Shown here piece after piece: positions 25,731 through 36,241 of a stretch of 64,000 nucleotides of DNA (position 1 is the stretch's first letter; each line of letters begins with the position of its first letter). The position numbers were made by a program, and so were the translations under genes. The stretch covers positions 2,976,001-3,040,000 of the forward strand of contig NZ_CP169217.1 in NCBI RefSeq assembly GCF_041897535.1, read 5' to 3'. The notes below the pieces were generated by a model. That model made no database searches. It saw nothing but the letters and a program-made list of their open reading frames with translations, and was not told where the DNA came from. The DNA is from Methylomicrobium lacus_A (GTDB taxonomy: Bacteria > Pseudomonadota > Gammaproteobacteria > Methylococcales > Methylomonadaceae).

Positions 25731-26036
25731 TCATATCACCCCGTTATCCACCACCGGCATCACCCAGTACCTAATCCCCGCGCCGGAAAATTCCTCCCGG
25801 AGCCGCGCCAATAACGCCGTCAACACCGCTTCCTCGACATACATCTGGAAGCGCAGCCGTTTTTGCCGGCCGGAGACCTGTTCGGCGAGCGAGAGGCCTT
25901 CGTTGCGGTGGTCGTGCGCATAGACCGGGAAGCTGCTGAAGCCGTGTTCTGACTCAAACGTCAACAGGCAATCGACGATCACTTCTTCGAGGCTGGTCGG
26001 CACGTTCAAGGTGACCAGAAATTCTTTGCTGCTCAT
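25731..26036 (-). CDS. DUF3240 family protein of the metal-efflux operon
   Basis: A 101-residue cytoplasmic protein (MSSKEFLVTLNVPTSLEEV) with the features I associate with DUF3240: DCLLTFESEHGFSSFPVYAH, LSLAEQVSGRQKRLRFQMYV and a terminal YWVMPVVDNGVI. The fold is probably a PII-like ferredoxin fold, as in metal-linked small proteins such as CutA, which is an inference. The ATG (26034-26036) overlaps the RND pump stop in ATGA, so it is coupled to the pump. Genes of this family sit after CzcA-type genes in other proteobacteria, and a metal-sensing role is plausible but unproven. Confidence 0.82.
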   Translation of the reverse strand: MSSKEFLVTLNVPTSLEEVIVDCLLTFESEHGFSSFPVYAHDHRNEGLSLAEQVSGRQKRLRFQMYVEEAVLTALLARLREEFSGAGIRYWVMPVVDNGVI

Positions 26037-29000
26037 GCTTGCTCCGGGGCTTTGCCGAACAGTTTGAACAGGATCGGCAGCAGGAAGAGGGTTAAAAAGG
26101 TCGACGAGACCAGGCCCCCGATCACCACGATCGCGAGCGGGCGCTGGATCTCGGAGCCGGGGCCGGTCGCGAACAACAGCGGGATCAGGCCGAAGGCCGC
26201 GATGCTGGCGGTCATCAACACCGGCCGCAAACGCCGGGCGGAGCCGATCACGACGACCTTGGCGAGATCCATGCCGGTGGCCAGAAGCTGGTTGAAATAG
26301 CTGACCATCACGACGCCGTTCAGCACCGCAATCCCGAGCAGCGCGATGAAGCCGACCGAGGCGGGCACCGACAGGTATTCGCCGGAAAGCCACAGGCCGA
26401 AGACCCCGCCGATCATCGCCAGCGGAATGTTCGACAATACCAGCACGGCCTGACGTACCGAGCCGAAGGTCGAAAACAGCAGCAGGAAGATCAGGCCCAA
26501 GGACACCGGCACCACCACCGACAGGGTCGCTGCCGCGCGCTGCTGGTTTTCGAACTGGCCGCCGAATTCGACCGTATAGCCGGTCGGCAGCTTGACCTGT
26601 TCCTTGACCTTTTGCCGCGCTTCCTCGACGAAGCTGACCAGGTCGCGGTTCTGTACGTTGCTGCGCACGACCGTGAAGCGCTGGCCGCGTTCGCGGCCGA
26701 TCGCGACTACGCCTTCGACTTTTTCGAGCCTGGCGATACCGGTGATCGGCACATGGCCGCCATCAGGCAAGGCGATCTGCAGGTTGTCGAAATTGGCGGT
26801 GTTGCTATTGCCGCGCAGAATCAGCGGCGTGCGCTTGATGCCTTCCTGCACGATGCCGAGTTTCAGGCCTTCGATCTGCGAGCGCAGCAGCGTTTCGACG
26901 GTGTCGCTGTCGAGGCCGAGGCGGCCCGCGCGCGCCTTGTCGATGGTGACCTGCAGAAACTGCATGCCGCTGTTTTGTTTGACGAAGACATCGGAAGAGC
27001 CGTCGATATGGCGCAGAATGTCGCCGATTTGTTCGGCCTTTTCACCAAGTACCGCTAAATCGCTGCCGAACAGTTTGACCGCGACGTCGCCGCGCGTTCC
27101 GGTCAGCATCTCGGAGACCCGCATTTCGATCGGCTGAGTGAAACCAAAAGCGATGCCGGGCGTTTCCGCCATCACCCCGCGGATCTTTTCGAGCAGTTCG
27201 TCCTTGCTGTCTATCCGCCATTCTTCTTTCGGCTTCAGCACCAGGAAGGTGTCGGTCTCGTTCAGGCCCATCGGGTCCAGGCCGAGCTCGTCGGAGCCGA
27301 CGCGCGAGACGATCGTGTCGATCTCGGGAACCTGTTTGAGCAGGTTTTTCTGCACCTGCCCGTCCAGCGCGACCGATTGTTCGAGCGAAATCGACGGCAG
27401 TTTTTCGAGCTGCACGATGATGTCGCCTTCGTCCATCGTCGGCATGAAGGTGCTGCCGATCTGGGTAAAGACGATCACGGTCACCGCCAATAAAGCGCCC
27501 GCACCGGCGAACAGCTTCTTGTAATTAACGAGACACCAGGCCAGCAAGGGCTGATACAGTTTCAACAAGTGCCGGGGCAGCCACGGCTCTTCATGCGAAA
27601 CCTCTTTCAGCAGGAAGGACGAGACGACCGGAATCACTGAAAGCGACAACACCAGCGAGCCGCTCAACGCGAAGACGATGGTCAGCGCGACCGGCGTGAA
27701 CAGCTTGCCTTCGAGTCCTTGTAGTGTCAGCAGCGGCAGGAATACGATGATGATGATCAGGATGCCGGAGGTCACGGGAGCTGCGACTTCGCGCGCGGCT
27801 CGGTAGATCACATGCAGGCGCGGCAAACGCTGGGCTTTTTCGGTGTACGCGAGGTGGGTGATGATGTTTTCGACCACCACGACCGCCGCATCGACCAGCA
27901 TGCCGATCGCGATCGCGAGGCCGCCGAGGCTCATCAGGTTCGCCGACATGCCGATCGCGTTCATCAGGATGAACGTGAACAGCGCGGCCATCGGCAAGGC
28001 CAGCGCCACGGTGACCGCGGCCCGGAGATTGCCCAAAAACGCGATCAACAGCACGACGACCAGCGCGATCGCCTCTAACAACGCATGCAGCACCGTATCG
28101 ACCGCCTTGTCCACCAGATTGCCGCGGTTGTAAAACACCTTCACGTCGACGCCGGGCGGAAAGCCGGGGCGGATCTCGGCCAGTTTTTGCTCGATGCCTG
28201 TTATCGTCTGCCGCGCATTCGCGCCGCGCAGGCTCAGCACCAGGCCGGTGACCGATTCGCCCTTGCCGTTTTTGCTGACTGCGCCGTAGCGGGTCATTGA
28301 GCCGATCCGGACCTCGGCGACATCGCCGACCGTCACCGGAATGCCGTTAAGGTTGTCGATTACGACGCCGCTCAGGTCGGCGAGCGTCTTGATGCGGCCT
28401 TCGGCGCGCACGATCAAGGCTTCTTCACCGTCTGTCATTCTCCCTGCGCCGTCGTTGCGGTTGTTCGCTTCGATCGCCTGGGTCAACCGGTCGATCGAGA
28501 TGCCCCGTGCGGTCATCCGGGTGTTATCCGGAATCACTTCGAAGCTTCTGACCAGGCCTCCGAGCGAGTTCACGTCCGCGACGCCGGGCACGGTGCGGAG
28601 TGCAGGTCTAATCACCCAGTCGAGCAGGTCGCGCCGCTCCATCAGGTTCAAATCGCCGCCTTCGATCGAGAACATGTACATCTCGCCGAGCGGCGTGGTC
28701 ATCGGCGCGATACCGCCTTCGACGCCGGAAGGCAGAGAACCCCACATGCCGTTCAGGCGTTCGGCGATCTGCTGCCTCGCCCAGTAGATGTCGGTGCCTT
28801 CGGTAAAATCGACCGTGATGTCGGTCAGCGCGTATTTGGCGATCGAGCGCAGCATCACCTGATGCGGTATGCCGAGCAGTTCGATTTCGATCGGCGCGGT
28901 GATACGGGCCTCGACTTCCTCGGGCGTCATGCCGGGCGCCTTCACGATCACCTTGACCTGCGTCGGCGACACTTCCGGGAACGCGTCGATCGGAATATGC

Positions 29001-29092
29001 GTGAAGGCATGATAGCCCGCGCCCGCCAGCAGCAGCACCGACAGTAGAATCAGGATGCGCTGGCTCAGCGCAAATTGAATCAGCTTAGCCAT
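26033..29092 (-). CDS. Heavy-metal efflux RND pump, CusA/CzcA family (AIG…DAA type)
   Basis: A 1019-residue RND antiporter. Its TM4 relay motif is LAIAIGMLVDAAVVVVENI, with DAA in place of the DGA of the other pump; in the published HME classes this pattern is nearer the CusA or HME3/4 groups, which include Cu(I)/Ag(I) exporters, though the class limits are not sharp. Start MAKLIQFALSQRILILLS, periplasmic signatures DAFPEVSPTQVKVIVKAPGM, and the C-terminal FLLPILFKLFGKAPEQA are typical. It overlaps the adaptor stop by one base (TAATG) and the DUF3240 start by four, so the operon is tightly coupled. Confidence 0.93.
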   Translation of the reverse strand: MAKLIQFALSQRILILLSVLLLAGAGYHAFTHIPIDAFPEVSPTQVKVIVKAPGMTPEEVEARITAPIEIELLGIPHQVMLRSIAKYALTDITVDFTEGTDIYWARQQIAERLNGMWGSLPSGVEGGIAPMTTPLGEMYMFSIEGGDLNLMERRDLLDWVIRPALRTVPGVADVNSLGGLVRSFEVIPDNTRMTARGISIDRLTQAIEANNRNDGAGRMTDGEEALIVRAEGRIKTLADLSGVVIDNLNGIPVTVGDVAEVRIGSMTRYGAVSKNGKGESVTGLVLSLRGANARQTITGIEQKLAEIRPGFPPGVDVKVFYNRGNLVDKAVDTVLHALLEAIALVVVLLIAFLGNLRAAVTVALALPMAALFTFILMNAIGMSANLMSLGGLAIAIGMLVDAAVVVVENIITHLAYTEKAQRLPRLHVIYRAAREVAAPVTSGILIIIIVFLPLLTLQGLEGKLFTPVALTIVFALSGSLVLSLSVIPVVSSFLLKEVSHEEPWLPRHLLKLYQPLLAWCLVNYKKLFAGAGALLAVTVIVFTQIGSTFMPTMDEGDIIVQLEKLPSISLEQSVALDGQVQKNLLKQVPEIDTIVSRVGSDELGLDPMGLNETDTFLVLKPKEEWRIDSKDELLEKIRGVMAETPGIAFGFTQPIEMRVSEMLTGTRGDVAVKLFGSDLAVLGEKAEQIGDILRHIDGSSDVFVKQNSGMQFLQVTIDKARAGRLGLDSDTVETLLRSQIEGLKLGIVQEGIKRTPLILRGNSNTANFDNLQIALPDGGHVPITGIARLEKVEGVVAIGRERGQRFTVVRSNVQNRDLVSFVEEARQKVKEQVKLPTGYTVEFGGQFENQQRAAATLSVVVPVSLGLIFLLLFSTFGSVRQAVLVLSNIPLAMIGGVFGLWLSGEYLSVPASVGFIALLGIAVLNGVVMVSYFNQLLATGMDLAKVVVIGSARRLRPVLMTASIAAFGLIPLLFATGPGSEIQRPLAIVVIGGLVSSTFLTLFLLPILFKLFGKAPEQA

Positions 29093-30246
29093 TATTCGCC
29101 GCTCCCGAGGCCGAGCCAGTTCGCCTTCAGCGCGACCGCGCCTTTGACCGCGATGTCCTCGTTTCCGCTCAACTCGCCTCCGATCACCGATTCTTCATTC
29201 TGTTTGCCGATAATCGCAATCGGCGTGACCCGAAAGCCATCCGGGGTACGGATAAACAGATACGATTTGCCTTCGTTTTGCGCGATCGCCGCGTTCGGTA
29301 CCTTGAAGACCGGTGTCGCGGTAGCCTGCATGATCTGAATATTGATCCGTTGTCCCGGACGGATGGCCGGTTGTTTGGCGTCGATAATCGCTCTGGCCAG
29401 AACGGTCTGGTTTTCCAGATTCACGTTTTGACTCAGCTGGCTGATTTTGGCGCTGATTTTCTCGGCGGAAGGGTCAGTATTCTCCGGCACTACCTTGTCG
29501 CCGATTTTGATCTGGGCGGCGCGTTCCTGAGGAATATTGATTTCAAGCCAAAGCTCGCTCAGATCGGCGATCCGGTACAGCGGCGCCAGCATGTCGACCC
29601 GCGATCCGGCAACACCCATCCGCTCCAGCACGGTGCCGGAAATAGGGGAGCGTACTTGCAGCTTGCTGTTGAGTCGGTGCGTGCTTTTCAAACGGTTGAT
29701 TTCCGCCGCACTCATGCCGGCGATTTCGAGCAACTGCCGGTGTTCATTGGCTTCGGAAGCGAAGGCGTTGTATTGACTATGGGTTTCCTGCCAGCGGCGC
29801 TCGGCGATCACGCCTTCTTCAAACAGTTTTTTATCGCGCTGATTGGACAGAGAGCCCAGCTGCAATTCGTTTTCGGCCTTCAAATACAGCCGCTGCATCG
29901 AGAGCAAATCGGGGCTGTTCAATTCCGCCAATACATCGCCTTTGCGGACAAGATCTCCGATCGAGGCGTTCAATTGGGTAATTAAACCCGATTGCGAGGC
30001 GCTGACCAGATATTCGTGTGCGGGCGGCACTACGACTTTGGCGGGTGCGGTCAGCATCGGAATTTGCGCGACAGGCTCCAGTTTCCCCAGCGTCACGCCT
30101 AAATTATTGAAGCGGTCAGCCGAAATCGTGACTTGCATTTCAGACTTGGCGGCGGCCAGACCGGGATTCGGAAACGACACGACAAAAGGCGCAAGGCAAG
30201 CGCTTAGTAAAACCATCGTCTGGCGTTTAATCATTATCTTTCTCAT
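29092..30246 (-). CDS. Periplasmic adaptor protein of the second metal-efflux operon (CzcB type)
   Basis: A 384-residue membrane fusion protein with a signal peptide (MVLLSACLAPFVVSFPNPGL) rather than a strict lipobox, though LSAC is present and could be one. Lipoyl halves (YLVSASQSGLITQLNASIGD and KLQVRSPISGTVLERMGVAG) flank a helical hairpin (ENELQLGSLSNQRDKKLFEE). The barrel domain and membrane-proximal domain follow (GGELSGNEDIAVKGAVALKA). It is coupled to genes on both sides: its start overlaps the TolC gene stop (ATGA), and its stop shares a base with the pump start. Confidence 0.9.
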   Translation of the reverse strand: MRKIMIKRQTMVLLSACLAPFVVSFPNPGLAAAKSEMQVTISADRFNNLGVTLGKLEPVAQIPMLTAPAKVVVPPAHEYLVSASQSGLITQLNASIGDLVRKGDVLAELNSPDLLSMQRLYLKAENELQLGSLSNQRDKKLFEEGVIAERRWQETHSQYNAFASEANEHRQLLEIAGMSAAEINRLKSTHRLNSKLQVRSPISGTVLERMGVAGSRVDMLAPLYRIADLSELWLEINIPQERAAQIKIGDKVVPENTDPSAEKISAKISQLSQNVNLENQTVLARAIIDAKQPAIRPGQRINIQIMQATATPVFKVPNAAIAQNEGKSYLFIRTPDGFRVTPIAIIGKQNEESVIGGELSGNEDIAVKGAVALKANWLGLGSGE

Positions 30247-31544
30247 GGCATCACTCCGACCGCCTGATTATAAAAAGCAATATCGCGTTGTAAGATGACC
30301 GAACGCTCCTTCGCGTTCAGGATGGCCTGCAGGGTTCTGGCTTTGACTTTTAGCAAATCCATCAAATCGATTTCGCCTATCGAAAAGCTGAGCTCCATCA
30401 TCTGCATATGTTCTTCGGCGACTTTTTTCATTTCTTCGGCGATTTTCAGTTCCTCCTTGTTCACTTCGAGATTGTGCTCGGCTTCGTGATGCGCCAGTTC
30501 GAGATCGCGATAGAGTTGTTGGTAGTCGGATTGCAATTTGGCCGCTTCCACCTGAACGGCAGCGATATGCGGCTGGATGTGGGCTTTGCCGCCGAAGGGA
30601 ATTGTCACGCCGATATTGAAGCTCTCGGTATTGTTACTGCGCGGATCGTTTTGGCTCGGACGATCGCTGTTCACGCCAACCGTCAGATCGGTTTGTCCGG
30701 AGCCGACCAGTTTCAACGATTCAATTTCGGCTCTTTTGCGTTCGAGTTGACTATTCAGCGCGGCCAAGGCCGGATGAGTTTTCTGGATTTCGTCGAGATC
30801 GATCAGTTTTTCTTTGAATTCGGCGGGCGCTTTGGTGGTTTGCGTGATACTCGCATAGCGTTTCCGCGCATGCATCATCTCGGCTTCGGCCAACGTCAGC
30901 GCCGCGCGTTTTTGCAGCAATTCGGTTTGCGCAAGCAACTCGTCGGCGCGCGGCAGGTCGCCCAATTCGACTCGCCGCTGAATTTTCGCGAAGAGTTGCT
31001 CGTAATTGCTGACCTCGGCCTGAGCCTGATCATAACGGACTTTTTGCAAAGCCATATCCCAGAGCGCGGACCTGACCAATCCGGCTACGCGCAACCGGGT
31101 CGCTTGCGATTGCGAGGTGGCGCTCGCTTGCGCTCGGTCGGCCAGGCTGCGTTCCGCATCGCGCTGGCCGAAGTTCCATAACGGCACCTGCACGGCCGCG
31201 TCGACATAATGCAGTGTGCCGCTGGTCGCTTCCTGAAAGCGCAGGCCGGCTCGCGAGGCGCCGGATGTCCAGCTCTTGCTGCGCTCCAGGATCGTCGCGG
31301 CTTCAGCTTCCTGCGCGGAAAGCCAGGCGGAATCGGGAAATTTTTCCAGCGTCAGGTCGATCACCTTGGCCAGATTCAACGAAGCATCGACCTCGATCGG
31401 GTCGTGATGGCCGACGATCGATTTGACATCCGGAAGGACCTCCGGCGGACGGTCGATGTCTTCCGCCGGCGCGGCAAAAGACAACAGCGAGGCGCAAAGC
31501 GTCACGATGACTCGGCGGCTGCCGTGAAAATTAGGTGCAGTCAT
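30243..31544 (-). CDS. TolC-family outer-membrane protein of the second metal-efflux operon (CzcC type)
   Basis: A 433-residue outer-membrane channel. The ATG at 31544 (MTAPNFHGSRRVIVTLCASL) gives a signal peptide cleaved near PAEDI; the frame extends 26 codons further upstream from an ATG at 31622, which would break the signal. TolC repeats include SWTSGASRAGLRFQEATSG, LTVGVNSDRPSQNDPRSNNT and VGVTIPFGGKAHIQPHIAAV-like, followed by long coiled helices (LEVNKEELKIAEEMKKVAEE). The first part (DVKSIVGHHDPIEVDASLNL) has an HH pair of possible metal relevance. It lies 133 bases after the small HAH protein gene. Confidence 0.9.
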   Translation of the reverse strand: MTAPNFHGSRRVIVTLCASLLSFAAPAEDIDRPPEVLPDVKSIVGHHDPIEVDASLNLAKVIDLTLEKFPDSAWLSAQEAEAATILERSKSWTSGASRAGLRFQEATSGTLHYVDAAVQVPLWNFGQRDAERSLADRAQASATSQSQATRLRVAGLVRSALWDMALQKVRYDQAQAEVSNYEQLFAKIQRRVELGDLPRADELLAQTELLQKRAALTLAEAEMMHARKRYASITQTTKAPAEFKEKLIDLDEIQKTHPALAALNSQLERKRAEIESLKLVGSGQTDLTVGVNSDRPSQNDPRSNNTESFNIGVTIPFGGKAHIQPHIAAVQVEAAKLQSDYQQLYRDLELAHHEAEHNLEVNKEELKIAEEMKKVAEEHMQMMELSFSIGEIDLMDLLKVKARTLQAILNAKERSVILQRDIAFYNQAVGVMP

Positions 31545-31677
31545 AACAAAAATGCTCAATGCGGCGACAGCGCCGCTCTGGATGACATAGGCTATTCGAA
31601 GCGAGGCCGTGCGAAAAAGCAAGACGCGCTGAAAAGCCTGACGGTTTTATCTTCCAGTTAAGGAAGATATCAGAACT

Positions 31678-32079
31678 TTAAATGACCGGAGGAGCGCGCG
31701 GAGACAGCGAGAGGGGGCGCGGCCGCGACAGTAACAGCGGCGGGCGAGGGAATTCTGCTAGAAAATGAGGTTCGGCGGAAGAGCTGGAAAGCCAGGTTAG
31801 AAGCGGTAGGCATTCGCCGCCGGCAGGCTTTTCGATCGAGCGGGCGCGTTTTTCACGTATGCCGTCGTCGATCGCAACGATGCAGTCTTTCGCTGCCGCG
31901 TAACTTGCCTCGGGTTGGCTGGCGAGGCTGCCGCCGGAAGCGCTGCTGTAAGCTTCAAGTCCCGGAACATGCAGGCCGAAATGCGTGTCGCGCTGTCCCG
32001 CATGCGCATGCAACAGCGGCGCAAAAAATTGCAGGATGACCAGCAAAAGCGGCAAAAGTGAGCGGATCGATAACGACAT
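31678..32079 (-). CDS. Small exported protein with HAH motif preceding the czc-type operon (CzcI-like)
   Basis: A 133-residue protein with an N-terminal signal (LLPLLLVILQFFAPLLHAHAG) immediately followed by HAHAG, then DTHFGLHVPGLEAYSS. Small proteins with this layout precede czcCBA-type operons in other proteobacteria (CzcI and relatives), where a periplasmic metal-sensing role has been proposed. The C-terminal 40 residues are rich in Pro and Arg (FPRPPLLLSRPRPLSL), perhaps an unstructured tail. The assignment rests on place and motif. The function is inferred only. Confidence 0.65.
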   Translation of the reverse strand: MSLSIRSLLPLLLVILQFFAPLLHAHAGQRDTHFGLHVPGLEAYSSASGGSLASQPEASYAAAKDCIVAIDDGIREKRARSIEKPAGGECLPLLTWLSSSSAEPHFLAEFPRPPLLLSRPRPLSLSPRAPPVI

Positions 32080-32350
32080 GGCGGTGAAAGTGGATAACCG
32101 TCTGCGTATTATACGCGCTAAACTTAATCAAATATGAAATTTAAATGGCTAGAGAATCTTCCAGTCTTCGGCGGTCCTGTCTTTTAAGGCGGTAAAACTC
32201 GCGGTCTCAGGCGTTGCCTTTTCGATCATGGCTGTCTCCGGGCATAGGGTGGCCGCTGTCGGCCATTTGATAGTGGTCCATGCGCGCGATCACAGCGCTT
32301 CGCCAACGGCTTGCGCTGGACCACCTTATACAGGGCGCGGCGTTCAGGCG
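32080..32350. other. Intergenic region with an inverted repeat after the Slp gene
   Basis: About 270 bases. GTGGTCCA (32273-32280) and TGGACCAC (32317-32324) form an 8-bp stem that can be extended by GCGC pairs; TGGCC/GGCCA (32250-32265) forms a second small stem. With no T-run, they could still end or stabilise the Slp transcript, which runs toward them. No gene is supported. Confidence 0.45.
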
Positions 32351-32881
32351 CTAATAGCGCGGATAAATGCCGTAGTAACCGCCCCAAAAATACGGATAAC
32401 CGTAATAGCGGTAATAGCCGGGGTAATAGCCTTCATAATAATAAGGTAGGGGTTCATACTCCGGCCACAGATGCAGCGTAGTGGCCTTGATCACCGGCAA
32501 CCTGAGCGGCTTTTTGCCGACCAGCAGTTCCTGGTCGCCGTTCAGCACGCCGGCTACGGTGATCTCTTGCTCCTTGGCATAGATCGCCGGATCGAGAAAC
32601 TCGTTGCTGTCGACATAAAAACGGCCCTGATGCGGCTTATCACGAAGCGGACGGCCGTAACAGTTCAGCGGATAGGCCATCACCTGCAAGCGGGTATAGG
32701 ATTGCTCGTTCTGCACGTCGATGATCACGCCGCCCCAGCGCACCGGCGAGCCTTGATAACGCGAAATGTCGGCGCTTGCCTGCGGGTACGAAATATCGAT
32801 CGCCGGCGGGTCTTCGATCGCCTTCGGCAGGTTCGAGCAGGCGGTTAATAACAACAGGATCAGCGATAACAGGATTTTCAT
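32351..32881 (-). CDS. slp: Slp-family outer-membrane lipoprotein
   Basis: A 176-residue lipoprotein with a clean lipobox (LLLLTAC, Cys15). The Slp signature region is visible: QGSPVRWGGVIIDVQNEQSY, LQVMAYPLNCYGRPL, GRFYVDSNEFLDPAIY and ITVAGVLNGD. The C terminus is unusual, a 30-residue tail of mostly Tyr, Gly and Pro (PYYYEGYYPGYYRYYGYPYF), seen in some Slp proteins of gammaproteobacteria. E. coli Slp is a starvation- and acid-induced lipoprotein; the job here is not known. GGAG stands eight bases before the ATG. Confidence 0.9.
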   Translation of the reverse strand: MKILLSLILLLLTACSNLPKAIEDPPAIDISYPQASADISRYQGSPVRWGGVIIDVQNEQSYTRLQVMAYPLNCYGRPLRDKPHQGRFYVDSNEFLDPAIYAKEQEITVAGVLNGDQELLVGKKPLRLPVIKATTLHLWPEYEPLPYYYEGYYPGYYRYYGYPYFWGGYYGIYPRY

Positions 32882-33019
32882 TGCAGGTCTCCATGAGTAT
32901 TGCGGGGCGTTTTCCGCCGTTCGCTAGTTTTCAGTCGAATGTTGCACCATTAATAAGGTAACCGGTCAAAATTGGACGCCTATTAAGACTCTAAATAGCG
33001 CGAATAATTTTCCGGGGAG

Positions 33020-33047
33020 CTTGCTATTTTTCAGGACATCCCCATAA
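33020..33047 (+). promoter_or_regulatory. Sigma-32-like heat-shock promoter of lon
   Basis: CTTGCTA (33020-33026), a 13-base spacer and CCCCATAA (33040-33047) fit the heat-shock consensus CTTGAAA / CCCCATnT with spacing in the accepted range. The lon ATG is 35 bases downstream. The -35 has two mismatches. Confidence 0.65.
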
Positions 33048-33082
33048 TCACTATTCCAAGAACAGTGTTGAAGGTTCCTTAA

Positions 33083-35515
<2,433 letters not shown>

Positions 35516-35534
35516 TCGGTGTTTGTTTTGTGAC

Positions 35535-35567
35535 GAACGCGCAGAAATGCAGTCATTCTGCGCGTTC
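35535..35567 (+). other. Perfect 12-bp hairpin after lon
   Basis: GAACGCGCAGAA (35535-35546) and TTCTGCGCGTTC (35556-35567) pair fully around a nine-base loop, 19 bases after the lon stop. No T-run follows, so it is an atypical terminator or an mRNA-stabilising structure between lon and the hupB promoter. Confidence 0.65.
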
Positions 35568-35572
35568 CGGGC

Positions 35573-35602
35573 TTGACAGTCGGCGACGGCGCTTGATATA
35601 AA
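35573..35602 (+). promoter_or_regulatory. Sigma-70-type promoter of hupB
   Basis: TTGACA at 35573-35578 and TATAAA at 35597-35602, 18 bases apart, 105 bases before the hupB ATG. Confidence 0.65.
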
Positions 35603-35707
35603 GAGCGCTTTCTTGTGTGGTTTTCATGCACTCATAAGAATTGAAGCGGGTTATAGTTGTACGAGCAAACACGAACATACAGAATAGAACTTCCTTAAGG
35701 GGGAATA

Positions 35708-35977
35708 ATGAATAAATCGGAATTGATTGACGCAATCGCACAGAATGCTGGACTGACCAAGGCAGACGCCGGCCGTGCTCTGGACGGTTTCATTAAAGCA
35801 GTGGAAGACACCTTGAAAGCAGGCGATTCGGTCACTTTGGTCGGCTTCGGCACCTTTTCCGTGAAGGAAAGACCAGAGCGTAAAGGCCGTAATCCGCAGA
35901 CCGGAGAAGAAATTACGATCAAGGCTGCAAAAATTCCTTCATTTAAAGTTGGCAAATCTTTAAAAGATGCTGTATAA
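35708..35977 (+). CDS. hupB: DNA-binding protein HU-beta
   Basis: An 89-residue HU protein that bends and compacts DNA. Start MNKSELIDAIAQNAGLTKAD, the helical dimer interface, VTLVGFGTFSVKERPERKGR as the DNA-binding arm with the conserved RNPQTGEEI, and the closing IPSFKVGKSLKDAV are all canonical. Lon, HU-beta and PpiD are consecutive in many gammaproteobacteria, and here two tRNA genes are inserted before ppiD. AAGGGGG, five bases before the ATG, is a strong ribosome site. It has its own promoter. Confidence 0.97.
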   Translation: MNKSELIDAIAQNAGLTKADAGRALDGFIKAVEDTLKAGDSVTLVGFGTFSVKERPERKGRNPQTGEEITIKAAKIPSFKVGKSLKDAV

Positions 35978-35993
35978 TAGCAATCTTTAAGTC

Positions 35994-36069
35994 GGGTGCT
36001 TAGCTCAGCTGGGAGAGCATCGCCCTTACAAGGCGAGGGTCGGGGGTTCGAACCCCTCAGCACCCACCA
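35994..36069 (+). tRNA. tRNA-Val (anticodon UAC)
   Basis: A 76-base tRNA with acceptor GGGTGCT/AGCACCC, D arm GCTCAGCTGGGAGAGC, anticodon loop CTTACAA giving UAC, T arm GGGGGTTCGAACCCCT and encoded CCA. It begins 16 bases after the hupB stop codon. Confidence 0.97.
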
Positions 36070-36075
36070 GACTTT

Positions 36076-36152
36076 GGAGCGGTAGTTCAGTTGGTCAGAA
36101 TACCGGCCTGTCACGCCGGGGGTCGCGGGTTCGAGCCCCGTCCGCTCCGCCA
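36076..36152 (+). tRNA. tRNA-Asp (anticodon GUC)
   Basis: A 77-base tRNA with acceptor GGAGCGG/CCGCTCC, D arm GTTCAGTTGGTCAGAAT, anticodon loop CTGTCAC giving GUC, T arm CGCGGGTTCGAGCCCCG and encoded CCA. Six bases separate it from tRNA-Val, so the two are one transcript. Confidence 0.97.
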
Positions 36153-36160
36153 AAACAAGA

Positions 36161-36195
36161 AAGCCCCGTACCGATCGGTCCGGGGCTTTTTTTTT
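36161..36195 (+). terminator. Rho-independent terminator of hupB/tRNA-Val/tRNA-Asp
   Basis: AAGCCCCG…CGGGGCTT with ACCGA/TCGGT inside forms a long GC-rich stem (36161-36188), followed by at least seven T. Confidence 0.92.
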
Positions 36196-36241
36196 AACCG
36201 AGTTTTTCCTACTATCGTGTGGTTTCTTTAGGACAGAGCAT

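Noticed and set aside
32351..32450. Tyr/Gly-rich coding repeat at the end of the Slp gene as a possible tandem repeat
   Set aside because: The codons are degenerate and the unit is irregular; it is a protein composition bias, not a DNA repeat array.
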